From assembly GCA_036897625.1 (NCBI GenBank), contig JAYMTA010000933.1:1-22913 (forward strand): 22,913 nt of DNA, given 5' to 3'. The notes beneath the pieces were generated by a model. The model saw only the letters and a program-made list of their open reading frames with translations. It was not told the DNA's origin and ran no database searches. Origin of the DNA: Pelargonium cotyledonis (lineage: Eukaryota; Streptophyta; Magnoliopsida; Geraniales; Geraniaceae). This document shows positions 10,561 through 20,451 of this stretch, in pieces (the stretch's first letter is position 1; every line of letters begins with the position of its first letter). The translations under genes and the position numbers were made by a program.

Positions 10561-11196
10561 TCTCAATTTCTCAATACTGATTTAGTTTTATAACATTGTT
10601 TGATTTTTGTATTGATACATTGTGAATTGTGATGATTGATAAGAAGCCATGAATGCAAGAGGACACATTTTTCAACAACGTTAAGAGTTTGATGGTGGAT
10701 TCTTGTACCTTATGTTATAACTTTGTTTTAAATTTTGTGCAATTGAAAGTATGGAAGGATGAATCTGTCATTTTAGTGATCACAAAAGTTGTTAAATCTT
10801 GTAATAGATAGTTTTTGATATTCTTGGTTGTTGATTCACCTACTGAAAGATAGTATTTGCTTAGTTTTGCTAATGGTGATTATTATTCTGAGTGCTTGCA
10901 CACTTTAATTTTTGATCAATTATTTGTATGTGGGATGTAAGTTTAGCTTTGCATGTAGTGTAGGTACTATTATTAATTGATCTTCTTGTTTGAACCTAAT
11001 AAATATCCAGTTTGTACTGGATTCATCTATACCAAAATGAGAGTCTTTTTGTGTGTGTGTGTGAAAAACTTAGAATAAATGAATTTTCCACCCATACCCC
11101 TTATGTGCATTTGATGTAGCAAAACTCAAGGAGTTCTGACTTACTTATTGTAGGGATTTATGCATGACTAACTTCATAAAAGGAAAGAGGATACTC

Positions 11197-11213
11197 ATTT
11201 TGGGACGGAGGGA
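11197..11213. mobile_element. Stowaway-like terminal motif (weak)
   Basis: ATTTTGGGACGGAGGGA resembles the right end of Stowaway MITEs, whose termini read CTCCCTCCGTCCC in the other orientation. No opposite terminus was found. It lies in the probable first intron of the Aux/IAA pseudogene. Nearby, a 20-base segment at 11221-11240 recurs with one mismatch at 11344-11363, just before the degron. Confidence 0.3.
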
Positions 11214-12577
11214 TTATTGGGATGAATTTGTGAATTTGAATACGGGCAGAAGATCCCAAAGAGTTTTGCTAATGAATTTGTGTAGTCGGGTCCGACATTG
11301 TGTGGAAAATGACTTTGTTATTGCTGTTTTTGTTGTTGTTGATGATGAAATTGTGAATTTGAAGGGCACAAGTGGTGGGGTGGCCACCAGTGAGATCCTT
11401 CAGGAAGAAGGCACTTGTGAGCAGTTGCAGTTATGTAAAGGTGGCTGTAGATGGAGCGCCATATTTGCAAAAGGTGGACCTTGACGTTTACTAGAGTTGC
11501 TGGGATCTACTGAGGGCTCTAGAAGAAATGTTTACTTGCTTCACCATTTCTTGTGAGTACTGTATTAATTTGCTCTGTGCATTTACATATTTAAGTGTAG
11601 GTGCTTGTATGTTAGACGTACATGAACCTTAAATTTGAAGGCTTGTTAGTTTGGTAATTGTGGCTTTTTAGGTGATAAATCGGAGCAGAACTAGCTGGTA
11701 GATCCCGTGAAAGGAACAGAGTAAGTGCCAACATATGAAGACAAGGATGGTGACTGAATGTTAGTTGGAGAAGTTCCTTGGAAGTAAGTTCAATTTCTAA
11801 AAATGAACTTTGGCAACTTTGCTTGGTTTGTTACCTCCTTAGGTTATTTGGGTATCTTGAGCTATAATGAAGCAGTTTCATTCTCAATCATTTGAGTGAT
11901 TTTTCCCAAATTTATGTAAAATGACCATTAAGTAGTGATTTTTGTTTTTGAACCAAAATTACCTTGCTGATCTACTTGAGATTGCTATTCTCTATCAGCG
12001 AGTTTATAGGGGTCTGCAGTTTTAAGGAAGTTGTTTTTGTTAGTCGTAATAATACTTTCAAAGCTTAAGTTTTTAACATGTGGAGCAATTAGTCATTACT
12101 TAGATTGGTGTGCTTGTCTGAATATGGAATTTGTTGTTTTTATTTATGTATACGAAGTGTAAACACAATTATCTGATCTGCTTTATTTACTAATGTACGT
12201 CTTTGGCTAATTACAGAATGTTCAAAGAATCTTGCTAGCTTGTCCAAATAATCAAGAGCTCAGAGGCCGTGGGATTAGGTAAGCGAAATACCGGTGGATT
12301 TGAAGCCGTTTCTCCATTTCTCTGTTTGTTGTGTAGACTCTTGTCAAGTTTTTCTGAGTCCATAACTGGGGATTTCATGCTTATGCAGACCCAAGAACTC
12401 CACCAAGATGCGCAAGCACAAATTGAGAACCAACCCTTCGGTAAAGACTCCAAGGTGTGACCAAACCATGTACATAGATGAAATCCCATTTTTCCTGGTT
12501 ATGAAATGATTAAATGTAGCAAGGTGAACTAGAACACACGAATGAACTTTGATAATGTATGGATTATAAAAAAATTG

Positions 12578-12626
12578 GAATCGGAATGAGCAATTCTCAT
12601 GAACAATAAAAATCTCATTCCGATTC
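12578..12626. repeat. 13-base inverted repeat, probable MITE core
   Basis: GAATCGGAATGAG (12578-12590) and CTCATTCCGATTC (12614-12626) are exact reverse complements separated by 23 bases. Fainter complementarity extends outward, with AAGGT near 12520 and ACCTT near 12660. It sits just downstream of the Aux/IAA pseudogene's last exon and may be the centre of a small palindromic element of about 140 bp. Confidence 0.55.
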
Positions 12627-14060
12627 TTATTACGAAACAAAAATTCATATCCAAATGTTACCTTAAAGTCTTAAAAAAGACTGACCTTTTCTTTTCACCG
12701 AAACTAGTTACAATTAACATTAGGTCTATGACATCTGCCAGCGTGCTTGACTAGAAATGGAATAGCCATATTTTTCTTCTTCTTATGATTGGTTTTATAT
12801 GGATAGACTCTTGTGTTCAGAGCATTTCACTGCACAAATGGCTAGAGCTGGGTCAGCCGGCCATTGCCTGTTGATCACAGTTTTGGCTCTTATCCACACA
12901 GAGTACAATGGAGAGAAAAAAAAACTGTAAATCTGATGAATTGTAGCTGCAAAACAAGTTGCAAAATGGGTTTCAGTTTTGCTCAATTATTGCACTATCT
13001 GCAGGATCTTTTTACCCTATGTTGCCCCCATCACATGTTCCTCTTCTGGAGGTACAAATAATACAGTACACAAGACTTATTGAAGGGCAAGGCACTGTGA
13101 AAAGAGTCCAATCAGTATAAGTGATTAGTAAACTTTAAATAATTACAATGTTTTGTGTCAGACCGACACGTAAAGTTGACAATCTAGATTTAAAATATGG
13201 GAGTGCTTGAAAATTGTCTTGTATTTTCATGAGAAATGTTATATTTATCATGAGAAAAAGTCGAGAATGAGCAAACCCACAATATTTCGTAATTCAAAAT
13301 TGAATTTGTGGATACCATAAATTTGTTTTGTAAAAGTATGTAACATGATGAATTCGTCGTCGGACTGGGTTGAATGAATTCGTGCTAATCTATACAATTT
13401 TTTATGCAAAAGTTGAATTTTCACTTTATTGACATTTTGTAAAATTACGATTAAAGTGTTTCTTTTATAGGAAAAAGAGTGTAATACATATTGGATTGAG
13501 TCTTATTTTTCTCTATTGTCTATGTTACTAATGATTTTGCAACAAATCAAAATGTAAATCTTAATGCATGCACCAATCAAACAAAGTTATCATAAAACAG
13601 TAGAGAATGTTTTTACCTTTGCAACAACACCAAAAACAACATTATATATATATATAAACAACATTATATCACATCAAGCACATCATCATGATGTTTCTTT
13701 AATGGATTACTAAAACCAAGAAATCTTATATTTAGAAACAAACAAATTATCATGAGTGAATGAAAAGAAAGAAGATGCCTCCCATGTTTATGCTGTTTTG
13801 GTAAGTGAAAGAAACTACTGTTTCAATTACATCACCATAACTGGTTTTGTTGTCACTAGTTAAGTTTTCTGTTCAAACATGAACTTCAAAACTCATAATA
13901 AAGTGGTAATATTTTCATTTTTTTTTTGAGAAATTAAGGAAACAATCTTTTGCAACATACTTGTATTTATTTAAATTTCTACTATTGAAGGGAAAGTATG
14001 AGTATGGGACCCACTCAACACAGTATTATTTATTTTAATTTTGCTTTTTAATAATTATTA
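12627..14060. other. AT-rich intergenic region before the PP2A subunit gene
   Basis: No gene is supported. There is a short (TA)n run near 13643-13656 and scattered A and T tracts. The open frames are short and lack family motifs. The probable upstream regulatory region of the PP2A gene lies at its right end, but I see no clear TATA box there. Confidence 0.65.
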
Positions 14061-15839
14061 TACTTTTTTTTTCTTTTCTTTCTTTACTTCTGCTGGTGGT
14101 GACTGGTGGTACCTGCAGTTCGCAGAAAATGCCACACCTCTTATTCTCTTCAATCGAGGAACTGGCCATTGATCTTTCATGGAGATCCCACAATGCAAGA
14201 AATGAAATACCAATCAAATCCTTCACCAAAATCCCAAAAAGTAAATTTCTTTCCAGCTCAAGCTCTTTCTTCTACATTTCTCAGACCATGACTTCACTTC
14301 TCTGCTAATTTAGTAATTTTCTCCCTCTTCCCAACACCTCATCCTCTGATTCCCAGTCTCAAACAGGGCCTAACCCAGGTTTTTCTCACTTTCTCTTCTC
14401 TCTCTTTGATCTCAAGTTTCTTGCTTTACTGAGTACTGGGTGGTGTTTCTTGTTTTAGCTGCAAATGTGTATTGTCAAGGTTATGGCTTTTTCTGAGTTG
14501 GGTGCTTTGAGGTAAAAATGATGTTCTGGGTTTTGTCTGTTGGGTTCTTGTTTGTGGAGTTGTGTGGATCTTTAGTGTTTTTTTTTTTCGTTTTTCTCTC
14601 ATCTGGGTTTCAGATCTGAGGTTCATGTAGCCACTTTTGCTGCTATGACAAAAAAAAAAAAAAACTTATCTTTCAGTTTGATTTTGGCATTTTTTAAAAC
14701 AATTTTGTGTGCTTCATTAGCTTGATCTGCTGGGATGGGCTTGAACCAATTCCTGCAGAGCACTACTGGCCAAGTTGAAGACTAATTTACTTTCATTTCT
14801 CTAAAGCCTAAAGCCCAAGGCCTAAAGCCTAAACTCTATATTTCTGGTTTAAAACAAAAGCTAACATAGAGTAGAGCTGACTAGTAGATTAGGTTGCTGA
14901 AAATTGTGATTGTAATTTACTTGAGCATTATAATCAAACAATTTACAGAAGATTTTGTGAATGCTACCTATATTTGTTACATATCACCTGTTTCCCGGAA
15001 AATGACATTTGAACAGTCAATCCATCAGTTGTGATGTCCTTATCAACAATTCACTGATTCTAGAAACCCCCATAAAAATGTACTTTGAGTTTTGGAGCTG
15101 TTTTCTTTATCCTATGTACCACTTGCTCCTTTAATTTTGCTGGTTTAATAAGATTGCTCCATAAACTTGTACCTGAAACTGCTTTGATTTCGTTTCAACC
15201 CTTTCTGTTTTTCCTGCTTAGATTCATTTGTATGATACCTGGTTTCTGTTTTGAGAACCAGCAAATATTGCAGTCTGCGGTTGAGCTTGTCATTGCTTCT
15301 TACACTAAATTCCTCTCAAATGGAAATTGAATTCTTGTTGTTTGACTGTTTGCGGAATTTGTAGTTGCTGATTTGGTTAGTTTCCGCATACATTTGACGT
15401 GTTTCCTTTCTGATTTTTACCCAGTAATTTTCATCGTGATTGTAGAATTAAGCGTATTCCAATATGAGAGTGTCATGCAAGTGTTATTGCTTCTTATAGT
15501 GAATACCTTCAACTGGGAGTTGAATTCATGTTGCTTGTTTGTTGTTTGTGGAATTTGCACTTGCTGATTTAGTTCGTTCTGGCATATCTTTGACGTGTTT
15601 CCTTTTTGACATTTACTTAGTTAATTTAATAGTGATTATAGAATTATGAACAGTCCACAGTGTTTAAAAGAAAAGCTTAATTGATATGTGAAATAAATAG
15701 AAACACGGAAAAACATTATTTTCTCTTTGTACTGTATGCCCACCACCCTGTTTTATTTCTTCTTTCATTCTCTTTATCTATTGACTCGGTCATTGTTAGT
15801 TTTAGGTGATCTCTCTGCTGGACATTGCAGTACGTCAAC
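14061..15839 (+). other. 5' leader and leader intron of the PP2A B' gene
   Basis: A CT-rich tract (14064-14090) and a pyrimidine-rich segment up to about 14380 look like a plant transcription start zone and first exon. Candidate leader donors are CAG/GTTTTT near 14380 and GAG/GTAAAA at 14511/14512. The acceptor is clear: ACATTGCAG ends at 15830, nine bases before the ATG. The leader intron is therefore about 1.3-1.45 kb. It contains a GCCTAAA-rich stretch (14801-14835), an A run near 14650 and a tandem duplication (15283-15665). The short open frames in it have no recognisable coding signal. Confidence 0.55.
15283..15665. repeat. Imperfect tandem duplication, period about 195 bp
   Basis: Unit 1 (about 15283-15476) and unit 2 (about 15477-15665) share in order TATTGCTTCTTA-type, GTTGAATTC, TTGTTTGT/GACTG, GGAATTTG, TTGCTGATTT, TTTGACGTGTTTCCTTT and GATTRTAGAATTA blocks. 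Matching blocks are offset by 194-196 bases. The duplication lies in the leader intron of the PP2A gene, about 175 bases from its acceptor. Confidence 0.75.
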
Positions 15840-18260
15840 ATGCTTAAGCAAATTCTTAGCAAACTCCCTCGGAAGTCAACAAAGTCCGACACATCAGATT
15901 CTGTAGGGAGGGGAAGTGACTCTACCAATGTTTCTGCCAACCTGGGTAGTGGTACTGGAATCCAATGTACAAACATTGCAAGCACGCTTTCAAGCCGATT
16001 GAATGTGGTTAAGCGGGTGTCTTCAGCAGTTTTCCCGGCAAGCATGACAGCTGGCGTAGAGGCAATAGATCCCCATCTAGCCTTTAAAGATGTTTCAAAC
16101 CCGCAGAAGCAAAACCTATTTATCAGTAAGCTGAATCTATGCTGTGAGGTTTATGATCTCAGTGATCCAGATAAGAACACTACCGAGCAAGATCTTAAGC
16201 GTCAAACACTGATAGATCTTGTTGATTTTGTATCTTCTGGTTCTGCTAAGTTTTCGGAACCAGCGATTGCTGCAATGTGTAAAATGTGTTCAGCTAACTT
16301 GTTTAGAGTTTTTCCGCCCAAATTTCGCTCTAATTGTGGTGGCGAGACAGAAGATGATGAACCAATGTTTGATCCTTCTTGGTCTCATTTGCAAGTTGTC
16401 TACGATTTACTCCTCCAGTTTATTAGTTACGGTTCTCTTGATGCAAAAGTGGCGAAGAAGTATGTTGATCATTCTTTTATCTTGAAATTACTTGAGCTCT
16501 TTGATTCCGAGGACCCCAGGGAGAGGGACTGTTTGAAGACAATTCTGCATCGGGTTTATGGGAAATTTATGGTTCACAGGCCTTTTGTCCGAAAAGCCGT
16601 CAGCAATATCATCTATCGATTTGTATTTGAAACAGAAAGACATAACGGAATGGCTGAGCTGTTGGAGATTTTTGGTAGTGTAATTAGCGGGTTTGCCTTG
16701 CCTCTAAAGGAAGAGCACAAGATATTTTTATGGAGGGCTCTGATTCCGCTCCACAAACCGAAATCAGTGGCTATCTATCATCAACAATTGACGTATTGTG
16801 TTGTACAGTTCATAGATAAGGATCCAAAGTTAGCCGGTTCTGTGATAAGGGGGCTTTTGAAATATTGGCCGGTAACGAACAGCCAGAAGGAGCTAATGTT
16901 CTTAAGTGAGTTGGAAGAGGTTTTGGAAATGACTAGCATGGTTGAGTTTCAGAACGTCATGGTCCTACTTTTTCGACGCATAGGATGCTGCCTCAATAGC
17001 TTCCATTACCAGGTACTTGTTTCCATAGTAGTTAAAGGCACGCCTTGCACATGGTCAAGCCAGGCGACATTCATAAGTCGTGCCTCCTATACATGATTGA
17101 GAATCCTTCTGACTAGAGCTGGCATTTCAGGGCTTCACGTGACAAGATACTATATAAGCGTGTGTGGGCTCATTGATTTTGTATTTGTGTCGTGTTCTTG
17201 GCAGAGTACCCAACACGTTTTAATAATCATGTCGTGTTCATGTTGAGCCCTAAAGATATGCGCACACGCATGATTTATTAATTGTGTTGTGACACTTCTT
17301 ACATGCACACTTAGGCATTATAATGGTGAATTAACCAAAAAATAAATCCTAGCTAGTTAACATAGTGAAGTTAAATTTGTGATATTCAATCGTGTTAGAG
17401 AGTGTCAGGCTAATCGTGTCATAACGTGTTGTGTCAACAAGATCCATTTAGTTAAATTTGATAAACACGTTGTGTTTGATTAGTATTCAAGCACATTTGT
17501 TAAGTGTGTCGTGTTCATGTTTGCCCACATAGAACAAGGTCAACATTCAACACAGAACACTTGCACGAATTGCCGGCTCTACTTCTCACCCAACGACGAC
17601 TAACTACTTGTTTGATTGTCCCATGAGATGTACTAGATATGTTGAAGTCTCATTTATCATTTGAAGTTGCAAATATATAGACTTAAATGAGATTATAGAA
17701 GGTGATCAATTTGCCCCCGCGCACACAGTCATGCCATTTTTATCATCATCAAGTAGAATGTGCCATTCATCGTGTTTAGGTATAAGCATTTTTTATAGAA
17801 CACAACACGTACACTTCATATACTAGATTGTTACATACTTTACCTAGATGGTTAATGGCAATGATGAACATATCTTCTTTTTTCCCGTTTTCAGGTGGCT
17901 GAACGAGCGCACTTGCTCTTAAACAACGAGCACATCCTTAATCTTATAACACACAACCGACAAGTGATTGTACCGATTCTCCTCTCAGCTCTTGAGCGTA
18001 ACACTCAAAATCACTGGAACCAAGCAGTGCTGAACCTGACACATAACATGAGAAAAATGATATGCGAAATTGACGAAGAGTTAGCGCTGACCTGCCAACA
18101 TACGCTAGAGGATGAAGATATAAGGCTAAACGTGGAAGCTGAGAAGCGGAAATTGACATGGGAACGCTTGGAGAAAAGTGCTGCTGGTCTCCGCTCAGCG
18201 GAGGTCGCTAACAGTATCCTGATTCCCGTAAAACCCGCCACATGCCGTGTCGCCTGCTAA
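15840..18260 (+). CDS. PP2A B' (B56) regulatory subunit, kappa-like
   Basis: Coding exons are 15840-17012 (391 codons) and 17895-18260 (121 codons plus TAA), phase 0, giving 512 residues. B' subunits join the PP2A A scaffold and C catalytic subunit and select phosphoprotein substrates. The fold is a stack of HEAT-like repeats, here about residues 85-480. Visible family blocks are KRQTLIDLVDF (120-130), EPMFDPSW (174-181), KYVDHSFILKLLELFDSEDP (207-226), LHRVYGKF (236-243), FALPLKEEHKIFL (285-297), PVTNSQKE (344-351) and VAERAHLLLNN after the splice. H237, R238, Y240 and R247 correspond to the pocket that binds LxxIxE motifs in animal B56. The N-terminus MLKQILSKLPRKSTKSD and the PASMTAGVEAI stretch recall the gamma/zeta/kappa plant subgroup. 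The ATG at 15840 was chosen because it follows the leader acceptor and matches that N-terminus. The gene appears intact. The subgroup label is from memory and less sure than the family. Confidence 0.95.
17114..17581. mobile_element. Complete hAT-type MITE in the PP2A B' coding intron
   Basis: The 468-bp element starts TAGAGCTGGCATTTC (17114-17128) and ends GAATTGCCGGCTCTA (17567-17581); these termini are inverted repeats matching at 13 of 15 bases. It is flanked by CTTCTGAC (17106-17113) and CTTCTCAC (17582-17589), an 8-bp target duplication with one mismatch, the hAT signature. The interior is crowded with CGTGT and ACACG motifs in both orientations, as hAT subterminal repeats often are. It has no coding capacity. 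It makes up over half of the 882-bp intron 17013-17894. Confidence 0.88.
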
Positions 18261-18720
18261 TTGTTCAAGTAACATTATCTCAGAACTCATCAAACATAAT
18301 AGTAGTAAATCTTGGTTCTATATTTTTGCTGTTGCCAAGTTCGGGATGTGAGTAGTGTTTGTATATGTGATAAGATATTATGTTGATGCGTGCGGGAAAT
18401 TCTGGGATCAGAACACCAATCGGTGATCGCTTGCCCATTATTTGCAGGTACGCCTATATTCTTTTTGCGTGTATGTTATGCATGACATGTTGTATGTTGT
18501 GTAGTTAAGAATATGGTGAATCAACTTATGACCCATCCAGATTCTTGGGGGGACATAAATTCTGTGTATTTTCTTTTTCCGGGTTCTTTCAATTTGTATG
18601 GCGCTTTGTTGTTTCATTGTTTAGATCAGTTGCATGGCTTTTGCAGTAGATATATATTGAGTATGTAATGTACAAATGGTTTTGAGAATGTGTTTATTTG
18701 ATGATGATCTCTGTTACTTG
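18261..18720 (+). other. 3' untranslated region of the PP2A B' gene
   Basis: After the stop the sequence lacks coding signal. It carries plant polyadenylation-type elements, such as TTTGTATGG (about 18593) and TGTAATGTAC (about 18664). CAGGTACGCC near 18445 could be a 3'UTR splice donor. The end position is estimated. Confidence 0.4.
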
Positions 18721-19150
18721 ATCCAATAGTTGTCTCAGATTTTTTATGCGTTATTGCGTTAAAGAGAGTTCAGTCATTACATTTCTGAGCCAGAATACAA
18801 TAGAGCTTGCAATTCAGGTTTCGTGTCGGGTAAGGGCTTTATAGATTGCCCGATTTGCCAGAGGCACGGATCGTGAGTTTTGGGTTGCAGATAGGTGTGA
18901 GATCGAGCCAAATCAACCTGTCATACTTTTTCGGATTGAGAACCGCTCGATCTTGAATGAGCTTATAGATTTGGGATCAACAATTAGTTATAAAATTACA
19001 CGTGTTATTTTGTATTTAAAGAAAAAATACACATATTTTGAATCGAAATTGCAAGTGAAATATGACACTTATTTTGAAACGGGAAAAGTAATTAATTATG
19101 AGAACTTGTAAACATGTTGAGTCTCCTCTTATGGTTTCCTTCCTACTAGT
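18721..19150. other. Intergenic region with no recognised content
   Basis: There is no gene, structured repeat or element that I can support. A moderately GC-richer stretch at 18815-18960 does not resolve into an open frame or a known motif. Confidence 0.6.
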
Positions 19151-19155
19151 AAAAG

Positions 19156-19418
19156 CCATTAGGCAGTTGGTTAATCTAATTGTGTGAGTGAGAGGAGGTC
19201 TCAGGATCAATTCTCATTCAACATATCCTTGATGGTGGTGGTGGTGGTGGTGTAAGAGACCACTTTGATGCGGTAAAGTGCCAAAAGCTCTAGGTTAGGA
19301 TTAAGAGACATAGTCTTTTTCCTGAACACTACTAGTTTCTTGTATATATACTCCTGTAGTTCTTTGTATTTATACTCCTTTAGGACATTGCTTATTAGAA
19401 AAAAAAAACCATTAGGCA
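19156..19418 (+). mobile_element. SINE-like retroposon with direct repeats and poly(A) tail
   Basis: CCATTAGGCA occurs at 19156-19165 and again at 19409-19418. Between them lies a 243-bp insert (19166-19408) that ends in ten A residues, as expected for an L1-style target duplication. The head resembles a tRNA-derived pol III promoter: GTTGGTTAATC looks like the 3' half of a box A and AGGATCAATTCTC (19203-19215) like a weak box B about 40 bases on. It contains a (GGT)n run at 19233-19252. It encodes nothing. A retrocopy of another short RNA is the main alternative. Confidence 0.65.
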
Positions 19419-19495
19419 CTTTCGATGAACACAACAACATTAGTGTAAATGTAAATGTAAATGTTGTGTACACTTGTTACAAAAATGTTACATAA

Positions 19496-19573
19496 GTGGA
19501 AGTCGCGATAGAGGTCTATACATGTTATATGACGGTGGAAGTCGCGATAGAGGTCTATATATGTTATATGACG
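19496..19573. repeat. Two-copy 39-bp tandem repeat
   Basis: Units 19496-19534 and 19535-19573 begin GTGGAAGTCGCGATAGAGG and end GTTATATGACG, with one mismatch (38 of 39 identical). The period of 39 is a multiple of three, so an open frame crosses it with repeated VEVAIEVY, but nothing else supports a gene. The near identity suggests a recent duplication. Confidence 0.95.
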
Positions 19574-20061
19574 TACTTTAACATCTTGTCAACAATTGTG
19601 TCATTGCACACTTATCATGCATTTGTCATTGTTCATCTTAGCGGGTTCAAATTTACGATTGATTTATTGTATAGTGACAAAAGAGCGATTCGTTACAATT
19701 TAATACGCATTGCACGGTCAAATGACAATTGGCAGAATGAGTAGAAACCCAATTCCTGTGCAACAAAAGTACAGCTAATTCTGAATTATTGGCGTGAGGG
19801 AGGGACCAAAGTGATAATATAATAAATGTCACAATTAAATTTCTCACCTGCAAAACCCAACTGGTTTCTAAAGTGTAAACCCTTTTTTCACCACCAGAGC
19901 TTCAACCATATAAAAGTCCATCACCTATCTGATTAGCCTTGTGTGTTTATGGGATAGTTATAGACCTAAATAAATGTGTTAATTATACCCAATATTAGAA
20001 ACAAAAATGCATATAAGATGAGACTATGGCCACGTGGGATGGAATGTTCAAATATTTATAT
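19574..20061. other. Intergenic region, no gene supported
   Basis: The stretch is AT-rich with short open frames lacking motifs. I see no repeat or regulatory structure with enough support to list. Confidence 0.6.
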
Positions 20062-20451
20062 TTGAAATTAGGTTAAAGACCTTTCCGAATTGTGGTGTTT
20101 TGACCTAATCTGATCTCTAAACTTTATTCAACCAAAAATAGTCTCTGAACTTTCATGTTTCGTTCCAATTTGGTCCCTTAACTTTTTTCTTTTATATATC
20201 TAAAATGGTCCTTGAACTTTCAAATATTGACCCAAATTGGTACCCGAACTTTTGATATAAAATCTACGGGCAAGGACCATTTTGGGTCAAAATGTGAAAT
20301 TTCATGCACTATTTTGAGTCAAAAAAGTTCTGAGATAAAATTGAGGCGAAACATGAAAATTTATGATTATTTTTGGTTAAAAAACTTTAGTAATCGAGAA
20401 AAGTCAAAATATTAAAGTTCGGAGACAAATAGGATTTTTACCTTGAAATTT
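20062..20451. mobile_element. Mutator-type palindromic MITE with 9-bp target duplication
   Basis: The element spans 20071-20442 (372 bp), starting GGTTAAAGACC and ending GGATTTTTACC. It is flanked by TTGAAATTA (20062-20070) and TTGAAATTT (20443-20451), a 9-bp duplication with one mismatch, typical of Mutator-like elements. The two halves are diverged inverted copies of each other. For example, CCAAAAATAGTCTCTGAAC with CATGTTTCGTTCCAATTTGG on the left answers CGAAACATGAAAATTTATG with TTATTTTTGGTT on the right. The terminal arms thus cover most of the element. It has no transposase and is non-autonomous. Confidence 0.85.

Larger units (their letters stand above)
9949..12426 (+). pseudogene. Aux/IAA auxin-response repressor pseudogene (unprocessed)
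   Basis: Aux/IAA proteins are nuclear repressors that bind ARFs and are degraded after auxin-dependent TIR1/AFB binding. Relic exons can be traced. Exon 1 (9949-10171) reads SDVISVNFNDAELT, then LGLSGG (10049-10066) after a 2-base loss, a domain I ELxLGLxGG remnant. Exon 2 (about 11340-11552) carries the domain II degron [14 protein letters not shown] at 11369-11410, then [19 protein letters not shown] and LLRALEEMFTCFTI. Exon 3 (11672-11783) reads VPTYEDKDGD and MLVGEVPWK. Exon 4 (12217-12278) reads MFKESC and IKSSEAVGL. Exon 5 (12389-12426) reads DPRTPPRCASTN and stops. In-frame stops lie at 11492 (TAG), 11692 (TAG), 11722 (TAA), 11755 (TGA) and 12236 (TAG). A frameshift lies just before the degron, and exon 1 has no in-frame ATG. 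Splice sites GTGAGT, GTAAGT and GTAAGC and their acceptors remain in phase, so this is not a retrocopy. The exact paralogue is unknown. Confidence 0.9.

Noticed and set aside
11164-11484. 106-codon open frame on the + strand
   Set aside because: It runs over the degron exon in the wrong frame. The Aux/IAA frame gives [14 protein letters not shown] and [16 protein letters not shown], whereas this frame gives no family motif.
12235-12640. Several overlapping short open frames
   Set aside because: They are shadows of Aux/IAA exons 4-5 and the following inverted repeat. None carries an independent motif.
15825-15839. Upstream extension of the PP2A B' open frame
   Set aside because: It would need a TTG start and crosses the leader acceptor ATTGCAG ending at 15830. 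The ATG at 15840 fits the family N-terminus.
15716-16045. 109-codon open frame on the - strand
   Set aside because: Shadow of the PP2A B' first coding exon.
17013-17096. Read-through extension of the first PP2A exon to a stop at 17096
   Set aside because: The frame beyond CAG/GTACTT departs from the B56 family. Splicing to GTGGCTGAACG at 17895 restores the conserved VAERA continuation.
19496-19573. CRISPR-like direct repeats
   Set aside because: There are only two contiguous units with no spacers, in a plant nuclear window.
19496-19744. 82-codon open frame containing repeated VEVAIEVY
   Set aside because: The repeat arises from the 39-bp tandem duplication. There is no support beyond the multiple-of-three period.
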